Assembly (NCBI GenBank): GCA_002342685.1
Contig: DDQN01000012.1
Location: 1 to 54,800, forward strand
DNA length: 54,800 bases
Origin: Vibrio sp. UBA2441
Lineage (GTDB): Bacteria > Pseudomonadota > Gammaproteobacteria > Enterobacterales > Vibrionaceae
Direction of reading: 5' to 3'
A program made the translations under genes and the position numbers. Below, in pieces: positions 24,603 through 34,045 of this stretch; position 1 is the first letter of the stretch, and each line of letters begins with the position of its first letter. The notes under the pieces are model-generated. The model did not search any database, had not been told where the DNA came from, and was given only the letters and a program-made list of their open reading frames with translations.

Positions 24603-25124
24603 ATGTACGTAACCTTATTTGCGATAGTAGGCGGATTAATTATCCTTGGTTTGGCTTCGTATGCAGGTTACTTATTGCTTCAAATCAGAAAGCAAAAGAG
24701 ACTTCAAGAAAAGGTAATGGAGCGAGCAATTGCGAAGCGAAATGCCAATATTTTTGAAAGTGTTAACACACTTTGTCTTGCTGGTATTCAAGGGCAGTGT
24801 GATCTTTCTGAGCTTAGTATTCGGGTCTACTGCATCCTTGATTATGTCCAGGGTCAGCACAGGATTGATATAGAGAAAGAGTACCCGGCCCTGTTTGAGC
24901 TTTATCAGGCAGTTAAAGATATGGCGAGAGGAGAAGCTCGTCAGGAACTGATAAAGAAAGAGCGTATGAAGCAGACTTTGGTGCGTCAAAAAATGGAAGC
25001 TCGTCTGCAAGATGCTGTCATACAAGAACTTAAGCAATTACAAACGCATATTCAGCCACTGAGCAAAGCGCCAATGGATACCATAATAGCGATGAGTGGC
25101 CCTCTACCCCAGAAGGGTGAGTGA
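24603..25124 (+). CDS. DUF2489-family membrane-anchored protein
   Basis: A 173-aa protein with one N-terminal membrane helix (about residues 4-26) and a helical, charged cytoplasmic part containing ANIFESVNTLCLAGIQGQCDLSELSIRVY, typical of DUF2489 proteins found next to yihI. Start 4 nt after yihI. Function is unknown. Confidence 0.8.
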   Translation: MYVTLFAIVGGLIILGLASYAGYLLLQIRKQKRLQEKVMERAIAKRNANIFESVNTLCLAGIQGQCDLSELSIRVYCILDYVQGQHRIDIEKEYPALFELYQAVKDMARGEARQELIKKERMKQTLVRQKMEARLQDAVIQELKQLQTHIQPLSKAPMDTIIAMSGPLPQKGE

Positions 25125-25240
25125 TCTTTATAGCACTTCTGAATATTATTTCGACAAAATAGACTGGTCGTGCAACCTCTGCGGTAGTGATATGGCAAAA
25201 TGTACGGCCAAAGCATTAAGAACTTAACGGAACGCATATT

Positions 25241-26614
25241 ATGTCTAGTGAGCAGATAGTTTGGGATCAAGCTATTTTAGATAAATACAATTATTCGGGG
25301 CCAAGGTATACCTCATATCCAACTGCACTTGAGTTTCACGAAGCTTTTACAGTGTCAGAATTTGATATGGCGTGCCAGCAATACCCAGAGCGTCCATTAT
25401 CTTTGTATATTCATATCCCTTTTTGTCACAAGCTTTGCTATTACTGTGGCTGTAATAAGGTGATTACACGCCATTCTCACAAGGCTGATGAGTATCTTGA
25501 TGCTATTGAACACGAGATTCGTCAACGGGCCTTCTTGCTAGATGGCAGAAAAGTCACTCAGCTTCATTTTGGTGGTGGTACACCGACGTTCCTTACCAAG
25601 GATCAGATGAGCCGTCTGATGGCCATCTTACGGGGTGAGTTTCAGTTTGAGCCCGATGCCGAAATAAGTATTGAGGTTGATCCTCGTGAGATTGAATTAG
25701 ATATGCTTGACCACTTGCGTGGTGAAGGGTTTAACCGCTTAAGTGTTGGCGTTCAGGATTTTAATAAAGAGGTTCAGAGAGTCGTTAACCGTGAGCAAGA
25801 TGAAGACTTCATTTTTGCAATGGTAAAGCGTGCCAAGGAACTGGGCTTTCGCTCAACTAACTTAGATTTAATTTACGGCTTACCGCTACAGACAGAAGCG
25901 TCATTCGCCAAGACTTTAGCTCAGGTATTAGAGATGAAGCCGGGTCGCTTATCGGTGTTTAATTACGCGCATATGCCTCAGTTATTTGCAGCACAACGTA
26001 AAATTAACGAAGATGATCTGCCTAAAGCTGAAGTTAGAATGAGTATTCTTCAGCAGACGATTGGTACATTGACGGGGGCTGGTTATCAGTTCATCGGTAT
26101 GGATCACTTTGCTTTGCCAGAAGATGAATTAGCGGTTGCTCAGAGAGAAGGCGTACTTCATCGAAACTTCCAGGGATATACGACTCAGGGTAATTGTGAT
26201 TTAGTTGGGTTTGGTGTGTCAGCAATCTCCATGATTGGAAATTGTTACGCCCAGAATCAAAAAGAACTGAAGAAGTATTACGCTCAGGTCGAAGAAATGA
26301 ATCACGCACTCTGGAAAGGTGTAACACTAGACTCAGATGATCTTATCCGTAGAGAAGTTATTAAAGCGCTTATTTGTAACTTTAAGCTCGATAAAACAGC
26401 GATTGAGTCAGAGTTTGGCCTTCAGTTCGAACAGTATTTTGCTGAAGACTTAAAATTACTGCAAACCTTTGTTGATGATGAGCTGGTGGAAGTGACTGAT
26501 GCATCAATACAAGTGACAAAAAGAGGTCGCTTGCTTATTCGTAATATTTGCATGTGTTTTGATAAATACCTGAGAGACAGAGCAAGACAGCAGCAGTTTT
26601 CCAGAGTGATTTAA
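25241..26614 (+). CDS. hemN: Oxygen-independent coproporphyrinogen III dehydrogenase
   Basis: A 457-aa radical-SAM enzyme of anaerobic haem synthesis. The cluster motif is CHKLCYYCGC near residues 62-71 (CxxxCxxC plus the following cysteine), with GGGTPTFL for SAM binding near 112. IEVDPREI and NLDLIYGLPLQT are typical, and the HemN C-terminal domain follows. A 116-bp upstream gap should hold its promoter; no clear FNR site was seen. Confidence 0.97.
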   Translation: MSSEQIVWDQAILDKYNYSGPRYTSYPTALEFHEAFTVSEFDMACQQYPERPLSLYIHIPFCHKLCYYCGCNKVITRHSHKADEYLDAIEHEIRQRAFLLDGRKVTQLHFGGGTPTFLTKDQMSRLMAILRGEFQFEPDAEISIEVDPREIELDMLDHLRGEGFNRLSVGVQDFNKEVQRVVNREQDEDFIFAMVKRAKELGFRSTNLDLIYGLPLQTEASFAKTLAQVLEMKPGRLSVFNYAHMPQLFAAQRKINEDDLPKAEVRMSILQQTIGTLTGAGYQFIGMDHFALPEDELAVAQREGVLHRNFQGYTTQGNCDLVGFGVSAISMIGNCYAQNQKELKKYYAQVEEMNHALWKGVTLDSDDLIRREVIKALICNFKLDKTAIESEFGLQFEQYFAEDLKLLQTFVDDELVEVTDASIQVTKRGRLLIRNICMCFDKYLRDRARQQQFSRVI

Positions 26615-26633
26615 CCTCGTCGTTGAAAAATAA

Positions 26634-26660
26634 AACGCCCGGATTGTTCCGGGCGTTTTT
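26634..26660. terminator. Bidirectional terminator between hemN and glnG
   Basis: AACGCCCGGA - TTGT - TCCGGGCGTT with T-runs readable on both strands. It serves convergent hemN and glnG. Confidence 0.9.
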
Positions 26661-26678
26661 GTATATCGTTTTGTCTGT

Positions 26679-28088
26679 TCAGTCGATATTCAGTTCTTTT
26701 AATTTTCGGGTCAGCGTATTTCTACCCCAACCGAGGACCTTCGCGGCTTCTTGTTTATGTCCATTGGTATGATTGAGGGCGGTTTTTAACAGTATTCGCT
26801 CAAATTCTGGCAAGGCGTAGGCAAGTAACTCTGTTTCACCAGAAGCTAGGGCTGCCTGAGCCCAACTTTCGAGTTGAGTTTGCCAGTTACCAGTCCCGCC
26901 GCTGCTGAGTATACTTTTTTCTTCAACGAGCTCAGCAGGTAAATCGGCAGGTAACACTTCACTGCCACTTGCCATCACTGTTAACCAGCGACATATATTT
27001 TCAAGTTGACGTACATTACCTTGCCAAGGCAGACGTTTTAGCGCATCAATCGTGGACGAATGCAGTGTTTTTATTTCGACGCCGAGTTCATTGGCTGCTT
27101 TGGCTAAAAAGTGTAAAGAGAGCTTCTCAATATCCTGTTTTCTCTCCCTAAGCGCAGGTATCTGGACCCGAATAACATTAAGGCGATGAAATAAGTCTTC
27201 TCTGAATCCGCCCTCATGCACTAACTGCTCTAAATTCTGATGGGTAGCAGCAACGATTCTTACATCTACTTTGATGGCTGAATGACCGCCAACACGATAA
27301 AACTGACCATCAGACAACACTCGCAAAAGGCGGGTTTGAATATCCAATGGCATATCGCCAATCTCATCTAAAAATAATGTCCCGCCATTAGCCTGCTCAA
27401 AACGACCCTGACGAACACTATTGGCCCCGGTAAATGCCCCTTTTTCATGACCAAATAGCTCTGATTCAATGAGATCTTTTGGTATCGCCGCCATGTTTAG
27501 TGCGATGAATGGATTTTTAGCTCTGGGGCTATGTCGGTGCAGTGCATGGGCAACTAATTCTTTACCAGTACCAGATTCTCCGTTGATTAGCACAGAAATT
27601 GACGAACGGGACAGTCTGCCGATAGCTCGAAAAACTTCTTGCATTGCAGGGGCTTCGCCAATGATCTCTGGCGTATTACTGGCATGACTTTCCTCTGCGC
27701 CAGAGTTTCGTTTTTGCTCGTAGCTGTGCGTAATAGCTCTCTCAACGAGGGTTAAGGCTTCATCAATATCAAATGGTTTAGGTAGGTATTCAAATGCACC
27801 GTGTTGGTAAGCGTTGACCGCTGCATCGAGATCCGAGTGTGCCGTCATGATGATTATGGGCAGTTCTGGATACTGACGATGAACCTGGCTAAGCAGATCT
27901 AATCCATCCATTCCCGGCATTCGAATATCAGAAACTAATACGTCTGGGCACTCTCTCTCTAATGCAATTAAAACACTCTCGGCGTCAGCAAATGTCTCAC
28001 ACCGTATGTCAGCTGAAGAGAGGGTTTTTTCCATTACCCAACGGATAGAGCTGTCATCGTCGACAACCCATACATATCCTCTACTCAT
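26679..28088 (-). CDS. glnG: Nitrogen regulation protein NR(I), NtrC
   Basis: A 469-aa sigma-54 activator. The receiver domain carries D54, the phosphoacceptor, in LVSDIRMPG. The AAA+ domain (about 140-375) shows Walker A GESGTGKE, the sigma-54 contact loop GAFTGA, and Walker B GGTLFLDEIGD. The C-terminal Fis-type helix-turn-helix is NGHKQEAAKVLGWGRNTLTRKLKEL. It activates glnA and other nitrogen genes. It lies 50 bp after glnL. Confidence 0.97.
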   Translation of the reverse strand: MSRGYVWVVDDDSSIRWVMEKTLSSADIRCETFADAESVLIALERECPDVLVSDIRMPGMDGLDLLSQVHRQYPELPIIIMTAHSDLDAAVNAYQHGAFEYLPKPFDIDEALTLVERAITHSYEQKRNSGAEESHASNTPEIIGEAPAMQEVFRAIGRLSRSSISVLINGESGTGKELVAHALHRHSPRAKNPFIALNMAAIPKDLIESELFGHEKGAFTGANSVRQGRFEQANGGTLFLDEIGDMPLDIQTRLLRVLSDGQFYRVGGHSAIKVDVRIVAATHQNLEQLVHEGGFREDLFHRLNVIRVQIPALRERKQDIEKLSLHFLAKAANELGVEIKTLHSSTIDALKRLPWQGNVRQLENICRWLTVMASGSEVLPADLPAELVEEKSILSSGGTGNWQTQLESWAQAALASGETELLAYALPEFERILLKTALNHTNGHKQEAAKVLGWGRNTLTRKLKELNID

Positions 28089-28138
28089 AAATATCCTTTA
28101 TTCATGCAATTTAGTTTTATTTTTCCTACCTAAATACC

Positions 28139-29185
28139 CTAAATAGGAAGGTAAATGGTAAATGTGGTTCTGCCAGGCCAGCTTTCTACATCAATTTTGC
28201 CTTTGTGCTGATCAATCAGGTTTTGAGAAATAGACAAGCCAAGTCCGGTTCCGCCCTCACGCCCACTCACCATTGGGTAAAAAAGTGTGTCCTGAAGTTT
28301 TGTAGGGATTCCAGGGCCGTTATCAATAATCTCTATTCGTGCGGAGAGCTTATACCGTTGGCCATGAATATTGGCCTGATGTACGGTCCGGGTTTTTAAT
28401 ATGATTCGGGCATCATCCTGACCATATAAAATTTGAGCCGCGTTACTGACAATATTCAGCAAGGCTTGCTCAATTTGATCGGCATCCATCAATATATCTG
28501 GCAGGCTAGGATCATAATCTCTGTCAATAATGACCTTCGAACCGGATTCCAGCTCTACTAATTGACGTACTTTTTCCAAAACAATGTGTAGGTTTTCTGG
28601 CTGTTTTTTCCCAGGCTTTTGTGGCCCTAGCAGGCGGTCGACAAGTGCTCTAAGCCGATCTGCCTGTTCAATAATGATCTGTGTATACTCCGATAATGAA
28701 GGGTCCGGAAGCATTTTTTCCAATAACTGGGCAGCTCCACGCAGCCCACCTAATGGATTTTTAATTTCGTGTGCAAGTCCTCTAACCAACAGTTTTGCCG
28801 CTTGTTGTTGAGCGTGTTGATTTAGTTCCTGACTCAAGCGTCGCTGCTGACCAATTTTTCTCATCTCAATCAGCAACATTAATTGCTTGTTCCAGGTGAG
28901 GGGGCTAGCTGTGACCTCTAGCATGAGTGGTTTCCCGTCTACCACAAAAGTAACGTCGCTATCGGTAATGCTTTGTCCGCTCTGTAAGGGCTGGGTAAGT
29001 AAAGCAATATCCATAGAGGCGTGCTGAATGAGACTAGAAAGAGGGGCATTAATAATTCTATTGGTGCTATGGGAGAATAACTGCTCGGTAGCGGGATTGG
29101 CATAGCGAACCACGAGGTTCTCATCCAGCATTAGCGTAGCAGTAACCACATTATCCAAAATGGCAGTGGAAAGTTCATTGTTCAC
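28139..29185 (-). CDS. glnL: Nitrogen regulation sensor kinase NR(II), NtrB
   Basis: A 348-aa cytoplasmic histidine kinase/phosphatase controlling NtrC. An N-terminal PAS domain (about 5-110) precedes the H-box LAHEIKNPLGGLRGA with H139 as the phosphorylated residue. The N-box (NIVSNAAQ) and glycine boxes (DNGPGIP, GGTGLGLSI) form the ATP-binding domain. No membrane segments, as expected. Confidence 0.96.
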   Translation of the reverse strand: MNNELSTAILDNVVTATLMLDENLVVRYANPATEQLFSHSTNRIINAPLSSLIQHASMDIALLTQPLQSGQSITDSDVTFVVDGKPLMLEVTASPLTWNKQLMLLIEMRKIGQQRRLSQELNQHAQQQAAKLLVRGLAHEIKNPLGGLRGAAQLLEKMLPDPSLSEYTQIIIEQADRLRALVDRLLGPQKPGKKQPENLHIVLEKVRQLVELESGSKVIIDRDYDPSLPDILMDADQIEQALLNIVSNAAQILYGQDDARIILKTRTVHQANIHGQRYKLSARIEIIDNGPGIPTKLQDTLFYPMVSGREGGTGLGLSISQNLIDQHKGKIDVESWPGRTTFTIYLPI

Positions 29186-29220
29186 GATTTCTTCCTTAAT
29201 TCTGCTCTATCATTGAACGT

Positions 29221-29237
29221 TGCACCAGAGTTGTGCA
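29221..29237. promoter_or_regulatory. NtrC box upstream of glnL
   Basis: TGCACCAGAGTTGTGCA matches TGCACCA-N3-TGGTGCA with one mismatch. It lies 36-52 bp upstream of the glnL start, where in E. coli an NtrC site represses the glnL promoter. Confidence 0.7.
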
Positions 29238-29430
29238 TTAGTAAAGTTTAGTATGATCCATTGTCTTTGGAAAAGGAGAATTAACCCTTTAAAAAGGTGT
29301 AGTCACAATGAAATATTCAATAAAGTCACTTTCGCACCGTATTAGTACAGAATAATGCAATAAGCTTGCCGCTTTATCACTCGTGTATTGTCACAGAGAT
29401 ATGCGGCCAAACGACCACATTTTTCAGGTA

Positions 29431-29457
29431 TAAAAAAGCTCGCCATTTGGCGAGCTC
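29431..29457 (-). terminator. Terminator of glnA
   Basis: On the minus strand, AGCTCGCC - AAAT - GGCGAGCT followed by a T6 run. It lies about 24 nt after the glnA stop, so most glnA transcripts should end before glnL. Confidence 0.88.
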
Positions 29458-29480
29458 TTATCTATTACTTAAAGCGACTA

Positions 29481-30890
29481 TTAAACAGAGTAGTAAAGTT
29501 CGAACTCAAGTGGGTGAGTTGCCATGTTTACTTTCTCAACGTCTTCAGACTTAAGTGCGATATAAGAATCGATAAAGTCATTAGAGAATACGCCGCCGTC
29601 CGTTAAGAACTCACGATCATCGCTAAGTGCTTGTAGAGCTTGCTGTAGAGATTCTGCTACTGTTGGAATTTCAGCGGCTTCTTCTGCAGGTAGGTCGTAC
29701 AAGTCTTTATCCATTGCTTCGCCTGGGTGAATCTTGTTTTTGATACCGTCAAGGCCAGCCATTAGCATTGCAGCGAATGCTAGGTATGGGTTAGCTGTTG
29801 GGTCACCAAAGCGTAATTCAATACGACGTGCTTTAGGGCTAGGTACCACTGGGATACGAATCGAGGCACTACGGTTACGAGCAGAGTATGCCAGCATTAC
29901 TGGTGCTTCAAATCCTGGAACAAGACGCTTGTATGAGTTCGTTGAAGCATTAGCAAATGCGTTGATAGCACGAGCATGCTTAATGATACCGCCGATGTAG
30001 TATAGAGCCATTTCAGATAGGCCGCCGTACTTATCACCAGAGAACAAGTTCACGCCGTCTTTTGCAAGTGACATGTGAACGTGCATACCACTACCATTAT
30101 CACCTACAAGAGGTTTTGGCATAAAGGTAGCTGTTTTACCATAAGCGTGAGCTACGTTATGAACAACATACTTATAAATTTGGATTTCATCTGCTTTCGC
30201 AGTTAACGTGTTGAAACGAGTAGCGATTTCGTTTTGACCCGCTGTTGCAACTTCATGGTGGTGAGCTTCAACAACCAGCCCCATCTCTTCCATTACAAGA
30301 CACATTGCACTACGAATATCTTGGGAAGAATCAACAGGAGCTACTGGGAAGTAACCACCTTTAACGCCTGGACGGTGACCTTTGTTACCACCTTCAACAT
30401 GAGAACCTGTGTTCCAAGATGCTTCAACATCATCAATTTTGAAAAAAGAGCCTGAGATATCAGTATTGAATTTAACATCATCAAATAGGAAGAATTCAGG
30501 TTCTGGGCCAACAAGTACAGAATCAGCAACGCCAGCTGCACGCATAAAGTCTTCTGCACGCTTCGCAATAGAACGAGGGTCGCGGTCATAACCTTGCATT
30601 GTTGCAGGCTCTAGGATGTCACAACGGATGTTTAGTGTTGCATCTTCCGTGAATGGGTCTAGTACAGCACTTGTCGCATCAGGCATCATTACCATGTCTG
30701 ATTCATTAATGCCTTTCCAGCCAGCAACAGATGAGCCATCGAACATCTTACCTTCTTCGAAGAAATCAGTGTCGATTTGGTGAGCAGGAATAGAGATATG
30801 CTGTTCTTTACCTTTAGTATCGGTAAAGCGTAGGTCGATAAACTTAACTTCGTTTTCTTGGATCAGCGATAGAACATTTTCTACTGACAT
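29481..30890 (-). CDS. glnA: Glutamine synthetase type I
   Basis: A 469-aa dodecameric enzyme making glutamine from glutamate, ammonia and ATP. Seen motifs are MFDGSSVAGWKGINESDM, the metal-binding GPEPEFFLFD, NGSGMHVHMSL, the KRLVPGFEAP ATP site, and the adenylylation site in DLYDLPAEE (equivalent to Tyr397). It should therefore be controlled by GlnE. Upstream lies a sigma-54 promoter with an NtrC enhancer. Confidence 0.98.
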   Translation of the reverse strand: MSVENVLSLIQENEVKFIDLRFTDTKGKEQHISIPAHQIDTDFFEEGKMFDGSSVAGWKGINESDMVMMPDATSAVLDPFTEDATLNIRCDILEPATMQGYDRDPRSIAKRAEDFMRAAGVADSVLVGPEPEFFLFDDVKFNTDISGSFFKIDDVEASWNTGSHVEGGNKGHRPGVKGGYFPVAPVDSSQDIRSAMCLVMEEMGLVVEAHHHEVATAGQNEIATRFNTLTAKADEIQIYKYVVHNVAHAYGKTATFMPKPLVGDNGSGMHVHMSLAKDGVNLFSGDKYGGLSEMALYYIGGIIKHARAINAFANASTNSYKRLVPGFEAPVMLAYSARNRSASIRIPVVPSPKARRIELRFGDPTANPYLAFAAMLMAGLDGIKNKIHPGEAMDKDLYDLPAEEAAEIPTVAESLQQALQALSDDREFLTDGGVFSNDFIDSYIALKSEDVEKVNMATHPLEFELYYSV

Positions 30891-30996
30891 CTTGGATAAC
30901 CTCCAGTGTTATTAATGCGGTGCAGTTTCGATTTATAAAATCGTCATTGAGTAATTTCTATTCGATAGTCGAATTATTCGATGACAGCTTTAGATA

Positions 30997-31012
30997 AGCT
31001 AAAACCGTGCCA
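30997..31012 (-). promoter_or_regulatory. Sigma-54 promoter of glnA
   Basis: On the minus strand, TGGCACGGTTTTAGCT: a GG and GC pair with 10 nt between them, matching the -24/-12 consensus TGGCAC-N5-TTGCW except one base. The transcript start would be near 30986, about 95 nt upstream of glnA. Confidence 0.8.
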
Positions 31013-31095
31013 CTTTATTTAATCCTTTAAAATCAAGGGCTTAATATGTGAATGTTGTTTTTTGGTGCAACGTCTGCACTAAAATGATCCTGACT

Positions 31096-31112
31096 TGCAC
31101 CATAGTGGTGCG
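31096..31112. promoter_or_regulatory. NtrC enhancer box for glnA
   Basis: TGCACCATAGTGGTGCG, an almost perfect NtrC palindrome, centred about 118 bp upstream of the predicted start. A weaker half-match TGCACTA lies at 31076-31082. The spacing fits enhancer action on the sigma-54 promoter. Confidence 0.8.
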
Positions 31113-31333
31113 ATACTGCTTGCGTGTAAGAATCTAACACGCCTAATTCAGCATGTATTAACAATAATAGTCAAGATTATTTTATTCGATAGTCTATTGA
31201 TTTGCTGTAAATCAAAACTATGGTTATAGAAAGCTAAGATTTGACAATTTTTTGAACAATTTATGCCGTATAAGATCACATTTCTTAGCGATTTAGGTAA
31301 AAATCTGCTACATTAGCGCCGATTTTTAAACCA

Positions 31334-31355
31334 AAGCAGCGAATGAACGCTGCTT
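31334..31355 (+). other. Leader hairpin upstream of typA
   Basis: AAGCAGCG - AATGAA - CGCTGCTT, a perfect 8-bp stem that ends 24 nt before the ATG. No T-run follows, so it is not a terminator. It follows a plausible promoter (TTAGCG 31285, TACATT 31309). Confidence 0.5.
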
Positions 31356-31379
31356 CTTTAATTGAGTGAATCAAAATTC

Positions 31380-33209
31380 ATGGCTACTCCACAGATTGAT
31401 AAATTAAGAAATATCGCGATCATCGCGCACGTTGACCACGGTAAAACAACACTAGTAGATAAGCTGCTTCAGCAATCAGGCACACTTGAATCTCGTGGAG
31501 AAGCAGAAGAGCGCGTAATGGACTCGAATGATATCGAGAAAGAGCGCGGCATTACTATTCTTGCTAAGAACACGGCGATTAACTGGAATGACTACCGTAT
31601 CAACATCGTAGATACTCCAGGACACGCAGACTTCGGTGGTGAAGTTGAGCGTATCATGTCAATGGTAGATTCTGTTCTACTTATCGTTGATGCAGTTGAT
31701 GGTCCAATGCCTCAAACGCGTTTCGTAACGCAAAAAGCATTCGCACACGGCCTTAAGCCAATTGTTGTTATCAACAAGATTGACCGTCCAGGCGCTCGTC
31801 CTGATTGGGTTATGGATCAAATCTTTGACCTATTTGATAACCTAGGCGCAACTGACGAACAACTAGACTTCACCACTGTTTACGCTTCAGCACTTAATGG
31901 CTGGGCGACAATGGAAGAAGGTGTTGTTGGCGAAGATATGGAACCACTATTCCAGGCGGTTGTTGATACAGTAGAAGCGCCGGAAGTTGATCTTGACGGT
32001 TCGCTTCAGATGCAAGTTTCTCAGCTTGATTACAGCTCTTACGTTGGTGTTATCGGTGTATGTCGTGTAACTCGCGGTAGCGTTAAGCCAAACCAGCAAG
32101 TAACGATTGTGAATGCAGAAGGCAAAAAACGTAACGGTAAAGTTGGTACAGTACTTGGCTACCTTGGTCTTGAGCGTCACGAAGTTGAGCAAGCTAATGC
32201 GGGTGACATCATTGCAATCACAGGTCTTGGTGAGCTGAAAATTTCAGACACTATCTGTGATGTAAACAACGTTGAAGCGATGGAACCACTTTCTGTTGAT
32301 GAACCAACAGTAACCATGACGTTCCAAGTAAACACTTCTCCGTTCGCCGGTAAAGAAGGTAAGTTCGTAACGTCACGTAACATCCTTGAGCGTCTTGAAA
32401 AAGAATTGGTTCATAACGTTGCACTACGTGTTGAAGAAACAGACAGCCCAGACCGTTTCCGTGTATCGGGTCGTGGCGAGCTTCACCTATCGATTCTTAT
32501 CGAAAACATGCGTCGTGAAGGCTTTGAGTTAGCAGTATCTCGTCCAGAAGTAATTATCAAAGAAGAAGATGGTCAACTAATGGAACCGTTTGAAACGGTA
32601 ACTATCGATGTGGTTGAAGAGCATCAAGGTGCGATCATGGAAAGCATCGGTCTGCGTAAAGGTGAGCTAACTGATATGGCTCCTGATGGTAAAGGCCGTG
32701 TTCGCATGGACTTTATGATGCCTTCTCGTGGCCTTATCGGCTTCCAAACTGAGTTCCTAACAATGACGTCTGGTTCTGGTCTTATTTACCATTCATACGA
32801 TCACTATGGACCACACAAAGGTGGCGTAATCGGTCAGCGTAACAATGGCGTTCTAATTTCAAACGCAACAGGTAAAGCACTGACTTACGCACTGTTCTTC
32901 CTTCAAGCTCGTGGTCGTCTATTTACAGAGCACGCAGATGAAGTATACGAAGGTCAAATCATCGGTATTCATAACCGTGCTAATGACCTAACAGTAAACT
33001 GTCTGAAAGGTAAGCAGCTAACCAACGTTCGTGCATCTGGTACGGATGAAGCACAGGTTCTTTCGCCACCGATTCGTCACACACTAGAGCAAGCTCTTGA
33101 GTTTATCGACGAAGATGAGCTAGTAGAAGTTACACCAGAAAACGTACGTATCCGTAAGAAACTTCTTACTGAAAACGAACGTAAACGCGCAGCTCGTCCA
33201 GCGAAATAA
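31380..33209 (+). CDS. typA: Ribosome-associated translational GTPase TypA/BipA
   Basis: A 609-aa GTPase related to EF-G and LepA that aids ribosome assembly and stress or cold growth. G1 AHVDHGKTT, G2 RGITI, G3 DTPGHADFGGEVER, G4 NKIDRPGA and G5 YASALNG are clear; the C-terminal BipA domain ends ENVRIRKKLLTENERKRA. Codon use is strongly biased, as for highly expressed genes. ATG 31380 is preferred to the upstream TTG at 31362. Confidence 0.97.
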   Translation: MATPQIDKLRNIAIIAHVDHGKTTLVDKLLQQSGTLESRGEAEERVMDSNDIEKERGITILAKNTAINWNDYRINIVDTPGHADFGGEVERIMSMVDSVLLIVDAVDGPMPQTRFVTQKAFAHGLKPIVVINKIDRPGARPDWVMDQIFDLFDNLGATDEQLDFTTVYASALNGWATMEEGVVGEDMEPLFQAVVDTVEAPEVDLDGSLQMQVSQLDYSSYVGVIGVCRVTRGSVKPNQQVTIVNAEGKKRNGKVGTVLGYLGLERHEVEQANAGDIIAITGLGELKISDTICDVNNVEAMEPLSVDEPTVTMTFQVNTSPFAGKEGKFVTSRNILERLEKELVHNVALRVEETDSPDRFRVSGRGELHLSILIENMRREGFELAVSRPEVIIKEEDGQLMEPFETVTIDVVEEHQGAIMESIGLRKGELTDMAPDGKGRVRMDFMMPSRGLIGFQTEFLTMTSGSGLIYHSYDHYGPHKGGVIGQRNNGVLISNATGKALTYALFFLQARGRLFTEHADEVYEGQIIGIHNRANDLTVNCLKGKQLTNVRASGTDEAQVLSPPIRHTLEQALEFIDEDELVEVTPENVRIRKKLLTENERKRAARPAK

Positions 33210-33230
33210 TTTAAGCCCTACGTGGCTAAT

Positions 33231-33266
33231 AAAAAGGGTGAGAAGGAAACTTCTCACCCTTTTTTA
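33231..33266 (+). terminator. Terminator of typA
   Basis: AAAGGGTGAGAAG - GAAA - CTTCTCACCCTTT with T residues after it and A residues before it. It may also serve the convergent gene. Confidence 0.9.
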
Positions 33267-33302
33267 TGCACTTAAAACACGGTTATTTTGTATTTGTTCA
33301 GA

Positions 33303-33944
33303 TCATTTCTGGCTGAGTTTTTGCAAAAATAGTTCAGATTCGGTAATCGCAGCGTTCATCTGTTTAATCGCGTATTGAATATCTTTTTCCAAACTTGAAA
33401 ACTCCCCTTTTAATGAGCCAATGGCGCTGGCGTTCAGGTTATGTTTCAAGTAGAGCGTATTGTCACGTAGCGTATTGAGTACAGGTGTCATTTTTTGCTC
33501 AGCAAATTTCATTGCTTTCAGCATTTTGTTATATGAAGACTTGGTCTCACGCAGCTTTTGTTCGCTGGAACGGCGTAATTTAGAATTGGTATAGAGACTT
33601 AACTCATCTTGCCATTCATCAAATAGTGCCGATGAAACATCTTCGATAGCCGCTATGCGCGAACTTACTTGCTCGGCGGCCTTTTCACTATCTTCATACT
33701 TTTCGTTTATTTCCTCATATACCGCTTCCAATTCACCGCCATCAAAATGGGTTAATGCTGAAAGCGCTTCTAAGGCACTGGAAAACTCCTGCTGAGCCTC
33801 TTGTTGAGAACTTTGAGCATCTTCGACTCTGTCTACCATGATGTCACGTTTGTGATAACCCACTTTTTCCATTGCAGAGTAGTAGGTCGACTGACATCCG
33901 CTGAGCACAAAAATGGATACGACAGTAGCTAATAAATAGCGCAT
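33303..33944 (-). CDS. DUF2959-family lipoprotein
   Basis: A 213-aa predicted lipoprotein: a signal peptide with lipobox LSGC, lipidated Cys17. The mature part is a long, largely helical coiled coil (EDAQSSQQEAQQEFSSALEAL onward). It matches the DUF2959 family known in marine gammaproteobacteria. Function is unknown; an envelope role is inferred from the lipobox. Confidence 0.82.
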   Translation of the reverse strand: MRYLLATVVSIFVLSGCQSTYYSAMEKVGYHKRDIMVDRVEDAQSSQQEAQQEFSSALEALSALTHFDGGELEAVYEEINEKYEDSEKAAEQVSSRIAAIEDVSSALFDEWQDELSLYTNSKLRRSSEQKLRETKSSYNKMLKAMKFAEQKMTPVLNTLRDNTLYLKHNLNASAIGSLKGEFSSLEKDIQYAIKQMNAAITESELFLQKLSQK

Positions 33945-34045
33945 GTTTGCTTCCTTTCCTTTAATATTGATGTGGTTATATACCTGAAACGAGCACCTTG
34001 ATGTCGTTGAAGTATAGGATGGCTTAGATAAAAAGGAGATACAAG

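Noticed and set aside
24672..25037. 121-codon minus-strand frame opposite the DUF2489 gene
   Set aside because: Lies entirely within a conserved gene on the other strand, with no ribosome-binding site or known family.
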